From a virus: a stretch of 36,712 nt of DNA. Positions within the stretch are counted from its first letter, which is position 1. Each line of letters begins with the position of its first letter. The DNA lies in IMG/VR virus record IMGVR_UViG_3300033998_000048, positions 1 through 36,712 of that record, one strand, 5' to 3'. Below, piece by piece: positions 1 to 7,417 of this stretch. The notes under the pieces were generated by a model. The model worked only from the letters and a program-made list of their open reading frames with translations. It searched no databases and was not told where the DNA came from. The position numbers and the translations under genes are program-made.

Positions 1-485
1 GTTGTTGGTTCGGAAAGTTGAGCCTTAAACCACGTCCACTTAGCCCAGTTGTTCGCACTCATCGTTCCTGGACAGTTTTTTCTGCTTGCATCATAGTGCC
101 TTACAACTCTGTCAATTGGTATGCTGTACTTCTGCATTAGAAATTTGACCAGGTCAATAGCATTTCCAACAGCTTTATCATAATCGCCATCGCTGTTTAT
201 GCAAATTTCGATCCCGATAGAGTTATAATTGGTTATGCCATATTTGCCTTTTCCGTCTCCGCAATGCCAAGAAGCGTTATAATCTTCTACGGTCTGTATG
301 ATTGAGTGGTCATCTACAAAATAATGGGCAGAGGACTGCCTGTCTCCGCCATTAAAATACTTAAAATGTGCCTCTGCGTCAGCCCCTTTGCCCGTATTAC
401 CCGTATCATGCACGACTATATATTCGGGACTATTGCCACTCGAAAAATTATATTTAATCAATTTTTTCTGTATAGGTAACACCAA
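1..485 (-). CDS. N-acetylmuramoyl-L-alanine amidase (endolysin), C-terminus cut off by window edge
   Basis: The minus frame from a TTG start at 485 stays open to the window edge (161 codons visible). A strong AAGGGG site lies about 6 nt upstream; GTG at 482 is an alternative start. The protein reads as an Amidase_2/PGRP (T7-lysozyme-like) zinc amidase, which cleaves the bond between N-acetylmuramic acid and L-alanine in peptidoglycan at lysis. Visible features are IVVHDTGNTGKGA with the first zinc-ligand histidine near residue 28, a WHCGDG segment, and RHYDASRKNCPG carrying the later histidine and cysteine ligands. Any C-terminal wall-binding domain lies outside the window. It sits directly downstream of the XhlA-like gene, the usual order of a lysis cassette. 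The catalytic family is confident; full length and cell-wall specificity are unknown. Confidence 0.85.
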   Translation of the reverse strand, partial: MVLPIQKKLIKYNFSSGNSPEYIVVHDTGNTGKGADAEAHFKYFNGGDRQSSAHYFVDDHSIIQTVEDYNASWHCGDGKGKYGITNYNSIGIEICINSDGDYDKAVGNAIDLVKFLMQKYSIPIDRVVRHYDASRKNCPGTMSANNWAKWTWFKAQLSEPT

Positions 486-510
486 ATCATCCCCTTTTTA
501 AGATAATTGA

Positions 511-924
511 TTATTTCGGTATAACCTTTGTCACTGGTTCTATAGCATCTAAGAATCCCTTCCCTATTGCAGCAGCCAAAACAAGTATTGCTATTATAAT
601 TGCTGATTTAATGGCAAACTTTCCAATGTCACTTTCATACCATGGCTTTTTCGGCTGCGGTGCGAAAAGTTTATCTTCTATCGCCCTGAGTCTTTTTTCC
701 TGAGATTCGAGGATCTGAGCAAGCTGCTTTTGGGTTGCCGCCAACTCAATACTTACTTTGGATAGTTCCTTAATTTCGTCTGCATGCGCATCTAACCTTT
801 TGGTACTGACTGCTTCTACATCGCTGATGTATTCTTTATTTTCTTTGAGTTGATTTAAAAGTCCCTCCCTGCAGACTTTGCATGTTTCCTTTGCGACACT
901 GCCTTTTTCATTTTCAATGCTCAT
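511..924 (-). CDS. XhlA-like membrane protein of the lysis module (putative holin partner)
   Basis: This 137-residue protein has a CKVC motif near residue 16, a long heptad-rich helical region at about residues 25-90 (probable coiled coil), and one strong hydrophobic segment at about 104-122 (KFAIKSAIIIAILVLAAAIG) before a short tail. That layout matches haemolysin XhlA-type proteins, which act with a holin at the membrane. Its ATG shares an A with the stop of the reverse transcriptase gene (TAATG), with AAGGGGG just upstream, so translation is probably coupled. The endolysin gene follows. Family membership is inferred from architecture and position rather than a diagnostic motif; it could itself be the holin. 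Confidence 0.6.
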   Translation of the reverse strand: MSIENEKGSVAKETCKVCREGLLNQLKENKEYISDVEAVSTKRLDAHADEIKELSKVSIELAATQKQLAQILESQEKRLRAIEDKLFAPQPKKPWYESDIGKFAIKSAIIIAILVLAAAIGKGFLDAIEPVTKVIPK

Positions 925-2390
925 TATAAGCCCCCTTCCGGTTGTATTTTTGCTTTGTCTGGAGAATTATTTTTGGGCGTATAATTATCGCTATCACCTT
1001 CTCTCTTTAAAACAAAATTCTTCAGGAGTTTGCTCTTGAATTTATAACTGTTGAAATGCTTCATTATCCCAAAATAGGACTGCATGGAATTGTTCACTTC
1101 CTGAAAACTCACCTTTCCGGAAGCATAGGCTTTCTGTAAAAACTTAATCCGTGCCTTCATCTTCCTAGCAGATTTCTTCTTTAGCTTTCTATGGGTGGCC
1201 CATATCCTGAACCCCACAAACTCTATTCCGCAGGAAATCGGGCGTATTGCAGTTTTCTTATTTAGCTGGAGGTTGAGTTTTTCATTAAGGAACAGTTCAA
1301 TGTCATCCTTGATAGAATGGAGATATTTTTTATCGTGATGAAGGATCACGATATCGTCCATGTACCTTATGTAATAATGCAGCCTCAGTTCGTGCTTTGC
1401 GTACTGGTCCAATTCATTTAAATACAAGTTGGCAAACATTTGTGAAGTAAGGTTTCCAATGGGCATTCCGACATCAGACAGCCGGTCTTCATCGGTACAC
1501 TTGTCAGGATCAACTCCGATAGGTAGCCCAAACTTTGTATCTTCACTGTTGATGATTTTATCCAAAAGCAAGAGCAGATCCTTATCGTCAAATTTTCTTT
1601 CAAGAATATCCATTAACACTCGGTGATCCACGCGGTAAAAATATTTTGCAATATCGAGCTTAAGATAATAGTATTTCTGAGGCTTTCTGGATACCTGCCG
1701 CAGCCAATATTGCAGACGGTCTGCTGCTTTATGGGTACCCTTCCCTACCCGGCAGCCGTAGGAATCATATATAAATTGCTTATCCAGAATAGGATTAATT
1801 TGGCGGTAAATGGCCCATTGTACCACACGGTCTTTGAATGGTAAGGCCATTATAAGCCTCTTCTTAGGGTCATATACAAAGAATTCACGATACCTGCCTA
1901 CCTTGTATTCCCTGTATATAAGCTCATTCTGGATTTGTATAAGGTTTTCTTCGAGATTACTGCTGAATTGAAGTACATCATCCCTGAATCTTTTTGACTT
2001 CCTTGCCTCTCTGTACGCCTGGTACAAGTTTACAAAGTCGTATATCTTTTCATATAGACCAGATAACTTCTTCAAAGCGTCACTTCCTTTGTAGTAATAG
2101 TCTCTGTGTGTAGCACCTTTCGCCATGGCTACTCGCTGCTTCCACAGAAATTCAGTTTTTTGCCTCCAGGTTTCCCGTTTGGCAGGGAGATGAATCCCTT
2201 TATTCTCTCTGTGCTGTCCATAACCCCTTGGAGTTATGGCTTCTGACAATGAGAGTAGAGCGCAGCGGAACCCGATGTTATCACTCGAGTTCGACCGAGC
2301 GTTGTTCAAGTTCAGGGCAAACACCCCGGCGCTGGAGCCGTTGTTCCAGTTGCCGCCACGAATCGGGAGCTGATGCGACTCATCCCCCAT
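924..2390 (-). CDS. DGR reverse transcriptase (frame includes the template repeat at its 5' end)
   Basis: The open frame encodes 488 residues. Reverse transcriptase motifs are clear from about residue 150: KLDIAKYF (244-251), GMPIGNLTSQ (308-317), the catalytic YMDD (343-346) and a GIEFVGFR segment (388-395) typical of DGR and retron-like enzymes. There is no maturase or HNH domain. In DGRs this enzyme copies the TR RNA into cDNA with errors at adenines, and the cDNA replaces the VR. Codons 8-44 are the TR itself. No good ribosome site precedes the ATG at 2390; the next methionine, M89 (2126), starts a protein of about 400 residues closer to usual DGR RT length, also with only a weak site. 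The true start is therefore undecided. The gene follows avd and is coupled to the XhlA-like gene. Confidence 0.93.
   Translation of the reverse strand: MGDESHQLPIRGGNWNNGSSAGVFALNLNNARSNSSDNIGFRCALLSLSEAITPRGYGQHRENKGIHLPAKRETWRQKTEFLWKQRVAMAKGATHRDYYYKGSDALKKLSGLYEKIYDFVNLYQAYREARKSKRFRDDVLQFSSNLEENLIQIQNELIYREYKVGRYREFFVYDPKKRLIMALPFKDRVVQWAIYRQINPILDKQFIYDSYGCRVGKGTHKAADRLQYWLRQVSRKPQKYYYLKLDIAKYFYRVDHRVLMDILERKFDDKDLLLLLDKIINSEDTKFGLPIGVDPDKCTDEDRLSDVGMPIGNLTSQMFANLYLNELDQYAKHELRLHYYIRYMDDIVILHHDKKYLHSIKDDIELFLNEKLNLQLNKKTAIRPISCGIEFVGFRIWATHRKLKKKSARKMKARIKFLQKAYASGKVSFQEVNNSMQSYFGIMKHFNSYKFKSKLLKNFVLKREGDSDNYTPKNNSPDKAKIQPEGGL
2259..2370 (-). repeat. DGR template repeat (TR)
   Basis: This 112-bp block matches 2825-2936 at a constant offset of 566 bp, with seven mismatches. 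Read on the minus strand it is rich in AAC codons (GGC-AAC-TGG-AAC-AAC-GGC and similar), the usual signature of a template tuned for adenine mutagenesis. It has 21 adenines, of which six differ in the VR: 2344, 2333, 2312, 2306, 2290 and 2279. The seventh mismatch, at 2283, is T in TR and G in VR on the coding strand. The last 17 coding bases are GC-rich and identical in both copies, consistent with the 3' initiation-of-mutagenic-homing segment. The block lies between the avd stop and the conserved RT domains. Confidence 0.95.
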
Positions 2391-2395
2391 GATTC

Positions 2396-2734
2396 TTACT
2401 TAAATGCCCTCATCCAACCACCGAGCATTTTGCCGATTTCGTTCAGCATTTTACTCCAATTTTCATATTTCCTTAATGGAAGGTATTTCGTGTTCGGGTC
2501 TGCTGCCAGTCGTATATAAGTCCTCAATATATCAAGTTCTACATCAATTTCCTGGAGAGTAGTCTTTTTGTAGTACCGCTTGTTTGCCTCTATTATCAGG
2601 CGAAGAAGCCTATACATCGACTGTTTTATGTCTGCAGCCAGCGCATACCGTTCCGACCTTGGAAATTGAGATAAGCACTGGTTGCCGTACAGAATCATGT
2701 CATATACCTTTTGCAGAATCTTTAAATCCTCCAT
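2396..2734 (-). CDS. avd: DGR accessory variability determinant (Avd-like)
   Basis: This 112-residue, strongly helical and basic protein matches the Avd family in length and character (four-helix bundle related to 23S rRNA intervening-sequence proteins). Visible signs are an N-terminal MEDLKILQKVYDMI helix, an FPRSERYALAADIKQSM segment near residue 24 and a KRYYKKTTLQEIDVELDILR helix near residue 53. In studied DGRs Avd forms a pentamer that binds the RT and the TR RNA and is needed for cDNA synthesis. A GAGGG site precedes the ATG. It lies between the VR hairpin and the TR, the common target-avd-TR-RT order. The call rests on sequence character plus context. Confidence 0.88.
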   Translation of the reverse strand: MEDLKILQKVYDMILYGNQCLSQFPRSERYALAADIKQSMYRLLRLIIEANKRYYKKTTLQEIDVELDILRTYIRLAADPNTKYLPLRKYENWSKMLNEIGKMLGGWMRAFK

Positions 2735-2760
2735 TATAACCCTCTTTCGTAAAAAGATTA

Positions 2761-2782
2761 TGGGCGGACTACCGTCCGCCCA
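2761..2782 (-). promoter_or_regulatory. DGR hairpin/cruciform downstream of the VR
   Basis: TGGGCGGAC at 2761-2769 and GTCCGCCCA at 2774-2782 form a perfect 9-bp inverted repeat with a 4-nt loop. On the coding (minus) strand the loop reads GGTA, which fits the GRNA tetraloop described for hairpins that raise target recognition in phage DGRs. It begins 42 nt after the end of the VR and 30 nt after the stop codon of the target gene. A T5 run starts about six bases beyond the stem on the minus strand, so a weak terminator role is also possible, but the loop and position favour a homing element. Confidence 0.8.
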
Positions 2783-2812
2783 TGTCAGATTTTCAGGTAT
2801 TCAGATTTCAGA

Positions 2813-3913
2813 TTACGCAACGTAAGCGCAGCGGAACCCGATGTAATCCCTCGAGCTCGACCGAGCGTTGTACAAGTACAGGGCAAACACCCCGGCGCCG
2901 GAGCCGTTGATCCAGTTGCCGCCACGAATCGGGAGCCTTTCTCCATTGTTTCTTAAATAAAGAGTGTCTCCGCCATGTGAAGCATCAACAGGTGCAAGCC
3001 CTAAAGCTTTTAAAAGTGTTGGAACGGTTACCCCACCTGCTGCAGCTACAGTTTCAAAAGTCTTGCTAACAGAATTTGCATCGCTAGTTTGATATTGTAC
3101 AGTTGTATTAATTCTTACGCCACTTGGTGTTGCTGATTCAGCATCGTATTTTAATGTGTTGGCAGTACCAGGGTCTACAAGGCTTCCATCTTGAAGAATA
3201 GCTTTCCAAAGTGTGCTCGTATCACTCTGGTTAATTGCCTGGGCAGCGTCATTGTTAGGGATAATCTGGATTTCACCGTCTTTCAGTCTCATGCCTCCAA
3301 CCCATTCCCATACATTACCATTCAGGTCAAAAATCCCATTATTTGTATTATCGTGTGCCCAAGAAGCAGGTCCTGAACCAGTCGCAACTCTACCTATGTG
3401 ATAGTAGTTACTTCCCTCTTGTTTATAGGCCCTATTGTTCCAATTGGAAGTTTGTATCCAGTCGTAGGTCTTTACCCCTGTCTCGTGCAATGCGCTATGG
3501 TCTGCTCCTGCATAGTTATTGCCCCTGGGCATGAAACCATTCTTCTTGCACCAGAGAGCAATCGCCGCCCACTCGGCATTGGTCATTAAATGCCATCCAG
3601 CGCCCTTTGCTTCGCAATATTGTTTTACCTGGTCAAAGTTCACATAGGTTGCCGGGTCCTTATGCGGCAGGCTATATGCCCTACCGTTCATTACAATGTT
3701 CTGATACTTACTGATATAGATGGCGTCTTTTTCTACGCCATTTACAATGAAAGCCGGGTGAGTGGTGTCGGGTCCTCCAGTAATCACGTCAGAAATCTTG
3801 AATTTCGGTATCTTAACCATAATTGAGGGCATCCCCATATCATCAAACAGAACAGTATTTTTGCCCCCGGAAAGCGCTTCTACTGATAATTTCAAATCGT
3901 CAAAATTCGGCAT
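2813..3913 (-). CDS. DGR variable target protein, FGE-sulfatase/C-type-lectin-like fold (probable tail-tip adhesin)
   Basis: This 366-residue protein has the layout of formylglycine-generating-enzyme-like DGR targets: an N-terminal part of about 60 residues, then YISKYQNIV (67-75), AEWAAIALW near residue 118, NGNVWEWVGG near residue 198, and the C-terminal RGGNW...GFRCAYVA block. Residues 327-363 are encoded by the VR. Compared with TR, the altered residues are N to I, S to G, N to Y (three times), N to S and one S to R. The fold presents variable residues on a stable surface, so the protein most likely binds a host receptor. It has no signal peptide. It follows the tail-fibre genes and has a GGAGGG site before ATG 3913. 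The catalytic FGE function is not expected. Confidence 0.92.
   Translation of the reverse strand: MPNFDDLKLSVEALSGGKNTVLFDDMGMPSIMVKIPKFKISDVITGGPDTTHPAFIVNGVEKDAIYISKYQNIVMNGRAYSLPHKDPATYVNFDQVKQYCEAKGAGWHLMTNAEWAAIALWCKKNGFMPRGNNYAGADHSALHETGVKTYDWIQTSNWNNRAYKQEGSNYYHIGRVATGSGPASWAHDNTNNGIFDLNGNVWEWVGGMRLKDGEIQIIPNNDAAQAINQSDTSTLWKAILQDGSLVDPGTANTLKYDAESATPSGVRINTTVQYQTSDANSVSKTFETVAAAGGVTVPTLLKALGLAPVDASHGGDTLYLRNNGERLPIRGGNWINGSGAGVFALYLYNARSSSRDYIGFRCAYVA
2825..2936 (-). repeat. DGR variable repeat (VR)
   Basis: This is the 112-bp counterpart of the TR at 2259-2370. It forms the 3' end of the target gene and stops nine bases before the stop codon. Mismatches on the coding strand, TR to VR, are A to T at 2910, 2878, 2872 and 2845, A to G at 2899 and 2856, and T to G at 2849. 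Identity ends abruptly on both sides. Substitutions confined almost wholly to adenines are the hallmark of mutagenic retrohoming rather than ordinary divergence. Confidence 0.95.
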
Positions 3914-3917
3914 GTGC

Positions 3918-4241
3918 TTATCCCTCCAAACTCCAAAGTGTTAATGTGACTTTATCCATATCGAATGGTACAGGGACTTTCTCGCACTTAGGATTGCCTT
4001 CTTCATCCGTCCCGTTTTGCTCGTATGTGTATTCTCTGGCTGGAATGTCAATCTGTGCGACATATCTCTCACCAAGTCCCGTTACGAGCATTCCAAACTG
4101 GTTATGGCAAATATCGATGTGAACGTCAAATTCCCTCTCGTATTTGCTCAGGTCCAGCATCATTTCATTGTTTAAGGTAAGTTTTGTTTTTTCTAATGTA
4201 TAGTTAATCTTAGGTCCTATATTTTTTTCAATGACTATCAT
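3918..4241 (-). CDS. Hypothetical tail-region protein
   Basis: This 107-residue protein shows no motif I recognise. It is acidic-to-neutral, appears beta-rich, has no membrane segment or signal peptide, and ends in a KVTLTLWSLEG strand. It overlaps the upstream fibre-like gene by 4 bp (ATGA) and ends 5 bp before the DGR target gene, so it belongs to the tail-tip operon. By position it could be a fibre accessory or chaperone for the variable adhesin, but that is inference only. Confidence 0.7.
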   Translation of the reverse strand: MIVIEKNIGPKINYTLEKTKLTLNNEMMLDLSKYEREFDVHIDICHNQFGMLVTGLGERYVAQIDIPAREYTYEQNGTDEEGNPKCEKVPVPFDMDKVTLTLWSLEG

Positions 4242-4738
4242 TGATACATACCTCCCTGGACAATATATTTTATCGTTACCGATGTAGCACTTCCGGTGAA
4301 TCTCAATTTAAAACCGTTAAGCTGCTTGTCATAAACCTCGATATCACCAACCAGTCCATTGCTACTTACAACTTCAGTATCCACTCTGTAATTCAAGGTG
4401 TCTCTTGCCTTCAAAAGCGCTATAGTCTGTACTGAATTGTTGAATGGATACGACTGGCTGTTAGTCAGGGTTATTTGTCCAATCTCCCCCTCGAAGTCTG
4501 CCAGTATTCTCTTATGTTGAAGTAGCTGCTGCACAACAACTGATAGTCCGGCATCAGCAGCAAAAATGCCCTCTTCCATGTTGTTGAAATTGGTTGCCGA
4601 CATGGGTGTGCCTTGTTGTATTACTTCTCCAGGTGCTTCTACAAGCCGCACTGTGCCATCAGGGTTATTTACTATTGTGTAAGTGTCCGGCTTCTCAACA
4701 ACATGGTCATTCCATTGCGTCCTATTATAAGGTTTCAA
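4238..4738 (-). CDS. Tail fibre / tail-tip protein (short)
   Basis: This 166-residue protein has the common start of phage tail-fibre or collar proteins in Firmicutes: NRTQWNDHVVEKPDTYT, then PGEVIQQGTPMSATNFNNMEEGI at about residues 36-58. A helical stretch with VVQQLLQHKRILADFE follows, and the C-terminus is a beta-rich region of about 70 residues. The N-terminal part usually attaches to the baseplate. It is much shorter than full receptor-binding fibres, which fits a design where the separate DGR target protein provides host binding. Its ATG is 4 bp from the previous gene's stop. Confidence 0.65.
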   Translation of the reverse strand: MKPYNRTQWNDHVVEKPDTYTIVNNPDGTVRLVEAPGEVIQQGTPMSATNFNNMEEGIFAADAGLSVVVQQLLQHKRILADFEGEIGQITLTNSQSYPFNNSVQTIALLKARDTLNYRVDTEVVSSNGLVGDIEVYDKQLNGFKLRFTGSATSVTIKYIVQGGMYQ

Positions 4739-4741
4739 GTT

Positions 4742-5047
4742 TTACACCTCCTGTATTGTAAATGTAATGCGTATAAGCACACCTTCTTGGGTATCTTTTC
4801 TGGTTATGCTTTCTGGCTTTTCCAGCCAAAGGTCATTATCAACATCAAATAGCTGTATCTGGTTGATAGTGATTTGGCCTGGTACGCTATGGTCTATGAG
4901 CAAATATATTGCTACCCTTCCGTCGGCCAATACCTCGGTCCTTAAGATAGGGATTTGATAATATGTGGTACCTACCCGGTATCGGGCATAAGCGACAGTT
5001 TTTTGAATGTACTGCTTGAATTTAGAAATCGCACTTGATGTGAGCAA
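4742..5047 (-). CDS. Hypothetical tail protein between YmfQ-like baseplate and fibre genes
   Basis: This 101-residue protein has an N-terminal helix (SSAISKFKQYIQKTVAYARYR) and alternating beta strands such as VAIYLLIDHSV and VLIRITFTIQEV. I see no catalytic motif, signal peptide or membrane segment. Small proteins of this size and position occur in many clostridial Xkd-type phages just after the YmfQ-like gene and are presumed structural. The start has no strong ribosome site, and the stop precedes the fibre gene by a few bases. Confidence 0.65.
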   Translation of the reverse strand: MLTSSAISKFKQYIQKTVAYARYRVGTTYYQIPILRTEVLADGRVAIYLLIDHSVPGQITINQIQLFDVDNDLWLEKPESITRKDTQEGVLIRITFTIQEV

Positions 5048-5069
5048 TTAGAGCACCTCCCCTCCCATA

Positions 5070-5843
5070 TCAATGTCCGCACTTTTTTGTGCCGCATGGC
5101 ACATACGTAAATTTAAAGCTCTGCATTTCAGCATCCGCATTCAGGATGCCGTTGGATACAGAGCCTTCGGTAGACTCATCTGGTTTGGTTCCGACCATAC
5201 TGTAATTAAACTTATAGGCATTACTTTCTGCATCAATCTGGAAAGTTGCATCTTCAGCAATACCTATTGTAGAGATATCAGGTATTGTACCTGCGCTTGC
5301 AGTGCCCACCATTCTGTATACAAACTTGAAGTATTCTATACCTATGCCAATCTTTATTCCGGTTCTTGCTTCTATCGTGTATCCAAAGGATAAATGGGCA
5401 GGCTTTGCATTTTTGACTGCTTCAATGAGCCTATCTATGTCGATGTTTCTATTGCCCAAGGATAATAGGTAAATCCAGAATGTGTATGGCGCAACGTTTT
5501 CCTCTATAATTGCGCTCACACCAGTTATACTTTCAACAATATATTTCATTCTGGCAGGCGTCATCGGAGTTCTGATTGTGAGCTTACTCATAATTGCCTG
5601 GCGTCTCGCTTCAATGGGAGTGTTTGCGCTTGTCACAATCCCGAGTCTTTGCTCCCAAATCGATAGCCCCCATGTGGCCGTCTGAGGAAACAACTGCATT
5701 TTTATATCTTCGCACCACGCTTGAAGATCATCTACTTCTTTCCCCGTGCATTCAAAAATAGTCTGCATTACTGCAGACTGTTCATATATTGGAGCAATGT
5801 AGGTTATCATTCTTTTGCCGCTCTCGCTGGTTAATATGTTCAT
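5070..5843 (-). CDS. YmfQ/XkdU-like baseplate protein (DUF2313)
   Basis: This 257-residue protein follows a baseplate J gene with a 4-bp overlap, the conserved Mu gp48/YmfQ/XkdU slot. The N-terminal 165 residues are helical, with WGLSIWEQRLGI near residue 58 and RRQAIMSKLTIRTPMTPARM near residue 80, both typical of the family. The C-terminal 90 residues hold three related strands, FKFVYRMVGT, YKFNYSMVGT and FKFTYVPCGT, spaced about 37 residues apart. The protein ends in CGTKKCGH, a Cys/His cluster that might bind metal. It probably joins the central baseplate to the fibres. Confidence 0.85.
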   Translation of the reverse strand: MNILTSESGKRMITYIAPIYEQSAVMQTIFECTGKEVDDLQAWCEDIKMQLFPQTATWGLSIWEQRLGIVTSANTPIEARRQAIMSKLTIRTPMTPARMKYIVESITGVSAIIEENVAPYTFWIYLLSLGNRNIDIDRLIEAVKNAKPAHLSFGYTIEARTGIKIGIGIEYFKFVYRMVGTASAGTIPDISTIGIAEDATFQIDAESNAYKFNYSMVGTKPDESTEGSVSNGILNADAEMQSFKFTYVPCGTKKCGH

Positions 5844-6937
5844 GTATTAGTCACCGTCCCAGTTGCAGGATATTCATCACTTTCCAAGTCTATATTTGAA
5901 GTTTGACCGTTAATTGTAAGGCTTGAAAAGTCGCTTACTCCCTGAGTATTGGCAATAATGGCTGCAACTCTGTTGTATTTAATTGTGCCTCCTACCCCAA
6001 CCTCTTTATAGTAATCCTGTAATCCTGCCTTGATTTTTTCTATAACTTCTTCGAGATCTGCTTCTGAAGTTAAAATCAAATGCAGTGAATAGTCTATTAT
6101 TCTTGACACAGGTGCTGTAACAGTTACTATTGCTCCTATTGGTCTTAATGGCTCTATATAATCCCGCACTGCATTAATAAGCATTTGATTAGCAGGTTGC
6201 CCGTTTGAATCAATAACAATGAGCTTTACAGTTCCAGGACCGTTCCATTCTGGAACGACAAATACCTCACCTACGCCTGCCACTTTTTTGCCCCATATAA
6301 TATAATCGCTTATCGACCCGGACAATGGTGTAGTTGTGCTTGCTTCGAGTATACGCTGTCTCAAATCGTCCTCGCTTTCTTCTTCGGTTCCGCCGGAAGT
6401 CGGAGCTGGGTTTGTTATTGATATTATCCCTTTTATCGGTTGAACCATCATAGTGATCGTATTTGCTGCGACGTTGCCTTGAATCCCTCCGTTAACAGCT
6501 TCGATTTCCAAGTTTTCTAATATTCCGTTCTCTGGTATAACAGCTGCATTCTTGGTTGCAAATTCTATAGAAGCAGTCCCTCCTGCTGCAGGTGTTGCAA
6601 ACAAGAATCCCTGGTTTATAACAGTTCCAGGTATGCCTGTAATTCTTAACGTACCAGTCGCCTTTACAGGTGGTTTCTTACCTTCAATTCCTACCATTTG
6701 CGCATGATTTTCAAGGTATATCCCGTAACTCCATTGCGGAAAACACACCTTAATTGTCTCATTGAGTATAAAGTTAACCATCTCTGCTTTTTCGACAGCT
6801 ACAGGCATGCAGACATCCCAGAACATTGACCCTTGCGATGTATCTATGTCAGAAGCGTTTTGAGCCATGCGCTCGTATATTTCTTCTGTGCTTTGATTTT
6901 TTAAAAAATCTGGAGGAGTATATGGAATAATGCTCAT
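5840..6937 (-). CDS. Baseplate J-like wedge protein (XkdT-like)
   Basis: This 365-residue protein matches baseplate J (Mu gp47/P2 J/XkdT). It has the N-terminal MSIIPYTPPDFLKNQSTEEI-type start, a DTSQGSMFWDV segment near residue 33, and the central PTSGGTEEESEDDLRQRIL motif near residue 181 followed by SDYIIWGKKVAGVGEVFVVP. Baseplate J proteins form the wedges that ring the hub in contractile tails. The length and the order between a DUF2634-like and a YmfQ-like gene agree with PBSX. No truncation is visible. Confidence 0.93.
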   Translation of the reverse strand: MSIIPYTPPDFLKNQSTEEIYERMAQNASDIDTSQGSMFWDVCMPVAVEKAEMVNFILNETIKVCFPQWSYGIYLENHAQMVGIEGKKPPVKATGTLRITGIPGTVINQGFLFATPAAGGTASIEFATKNAAVIPENGILENLEIEAVNGGIQGNVAANTITMMVQPIKGIISITNPAPTSGGTEEESEDDLRQRILEASTTTPLSGSISDYIIWGKKVAGVGEVFVVPEWNGPGTVKLIVIDSNGQPANQMLINAVRDYIEPLRPIGAIVTVTAPVSRIIDYSLHLILTSEADLEEVIEKIKAGLQDYYKEVGVGGTIKYNRVAAIIANTQGVSDFSSLTINGQTSNIDLESDEYPATGTVTNT

Positions 6938-6952
6938 ATCGGCCCCCCTTCC

Positions 6953-7405
6953 TTAAACTTTTATTTCTGCCTGGAGTGTAACTGAAGCCCCTATTCTTGG
7001 GAAAACATCAAAGGACGCATGTAGAATGTCGCCTTTCCAATCAAAGCTAAAATTCCGCACCGATTCAGTTCTCGGGTCCGCAAGCAAAGCTTCAGTTATG
7101 GTTCTTTCAAACGCCGACTCTGCTGCTTTTCTTGTGGGCTGCCTGCGCACATCTTCGTCTTCGATACCCATGTCCCCGTCATAAGCAAGACATGCATAAC
7201 GTATAGTCCGGACGGTTTTCATGCACCACTGTGTCCACGCTGTCCATCCGTCGCATTCCTTGACTCTGTTTCCGCCGTCTTTCACAAAATCTCCAGTTTC
7301 ATAATCAAAAAACCAGCTTTTTTTATACTTCACAATGTTTTGTTCCGGTTCATCTGTAAGCATTGCTGGTACATTAAAGGCAGGAAAAAGGTTATTTTCT
7401 GCCAT
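6953..7405 (-). CDS. DUF2634 baseplate protein (XkdS-like)
   Basis: This 150-residue protein has the family layout: an N-terminal VPAMLTDEPEQNIVKYKKSW strand, then YETGDFVKDGGNRVKECDGWTAWTQW, where the sequence is linked to a tail-to-head positional frame seen in gp25-like proteins, and an RTIRYACLAYDGDMG stretch around residue 65. The C-terminus ends in a beta strand. DUF2634/XkdS proteins are thought to play the T4 gp25 wedge role. It sits between DUF2577-like and baseplate J genes, as in PBSX. Confidence 0.85.
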   Translation of the reverse strand: MAENNLFPAFNVPAMLTDEPEQNIVKYKKSWFFDYETGDFVKDGGNRVKECDGWTAWTQWCMKTVRTIRYACLAYDGDMGIEDEDVRRQPTRKAAESAFERTITEALLADPRTESVRNFSFDWKGDILHASFDVFPRIGASVTLQAEIKV

Positions 7406-7417
7406 TTATTATCCCTC

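Noticed and set aside
924-2390. Group II intron maturase
   Set aside because: The RT has no maturase X or endonuclease domain and no intron RNA domains are seen; TR/VR and Avd explain it as a DGR.
2740-2782. Simple intrinsic terminator after the adhesin gene
   Set aside because: The T run starts several bases past the stem and is short; the GGTA loop and distance from the VR fit the DGR hairpin better, although a weak terminator effect is possible.
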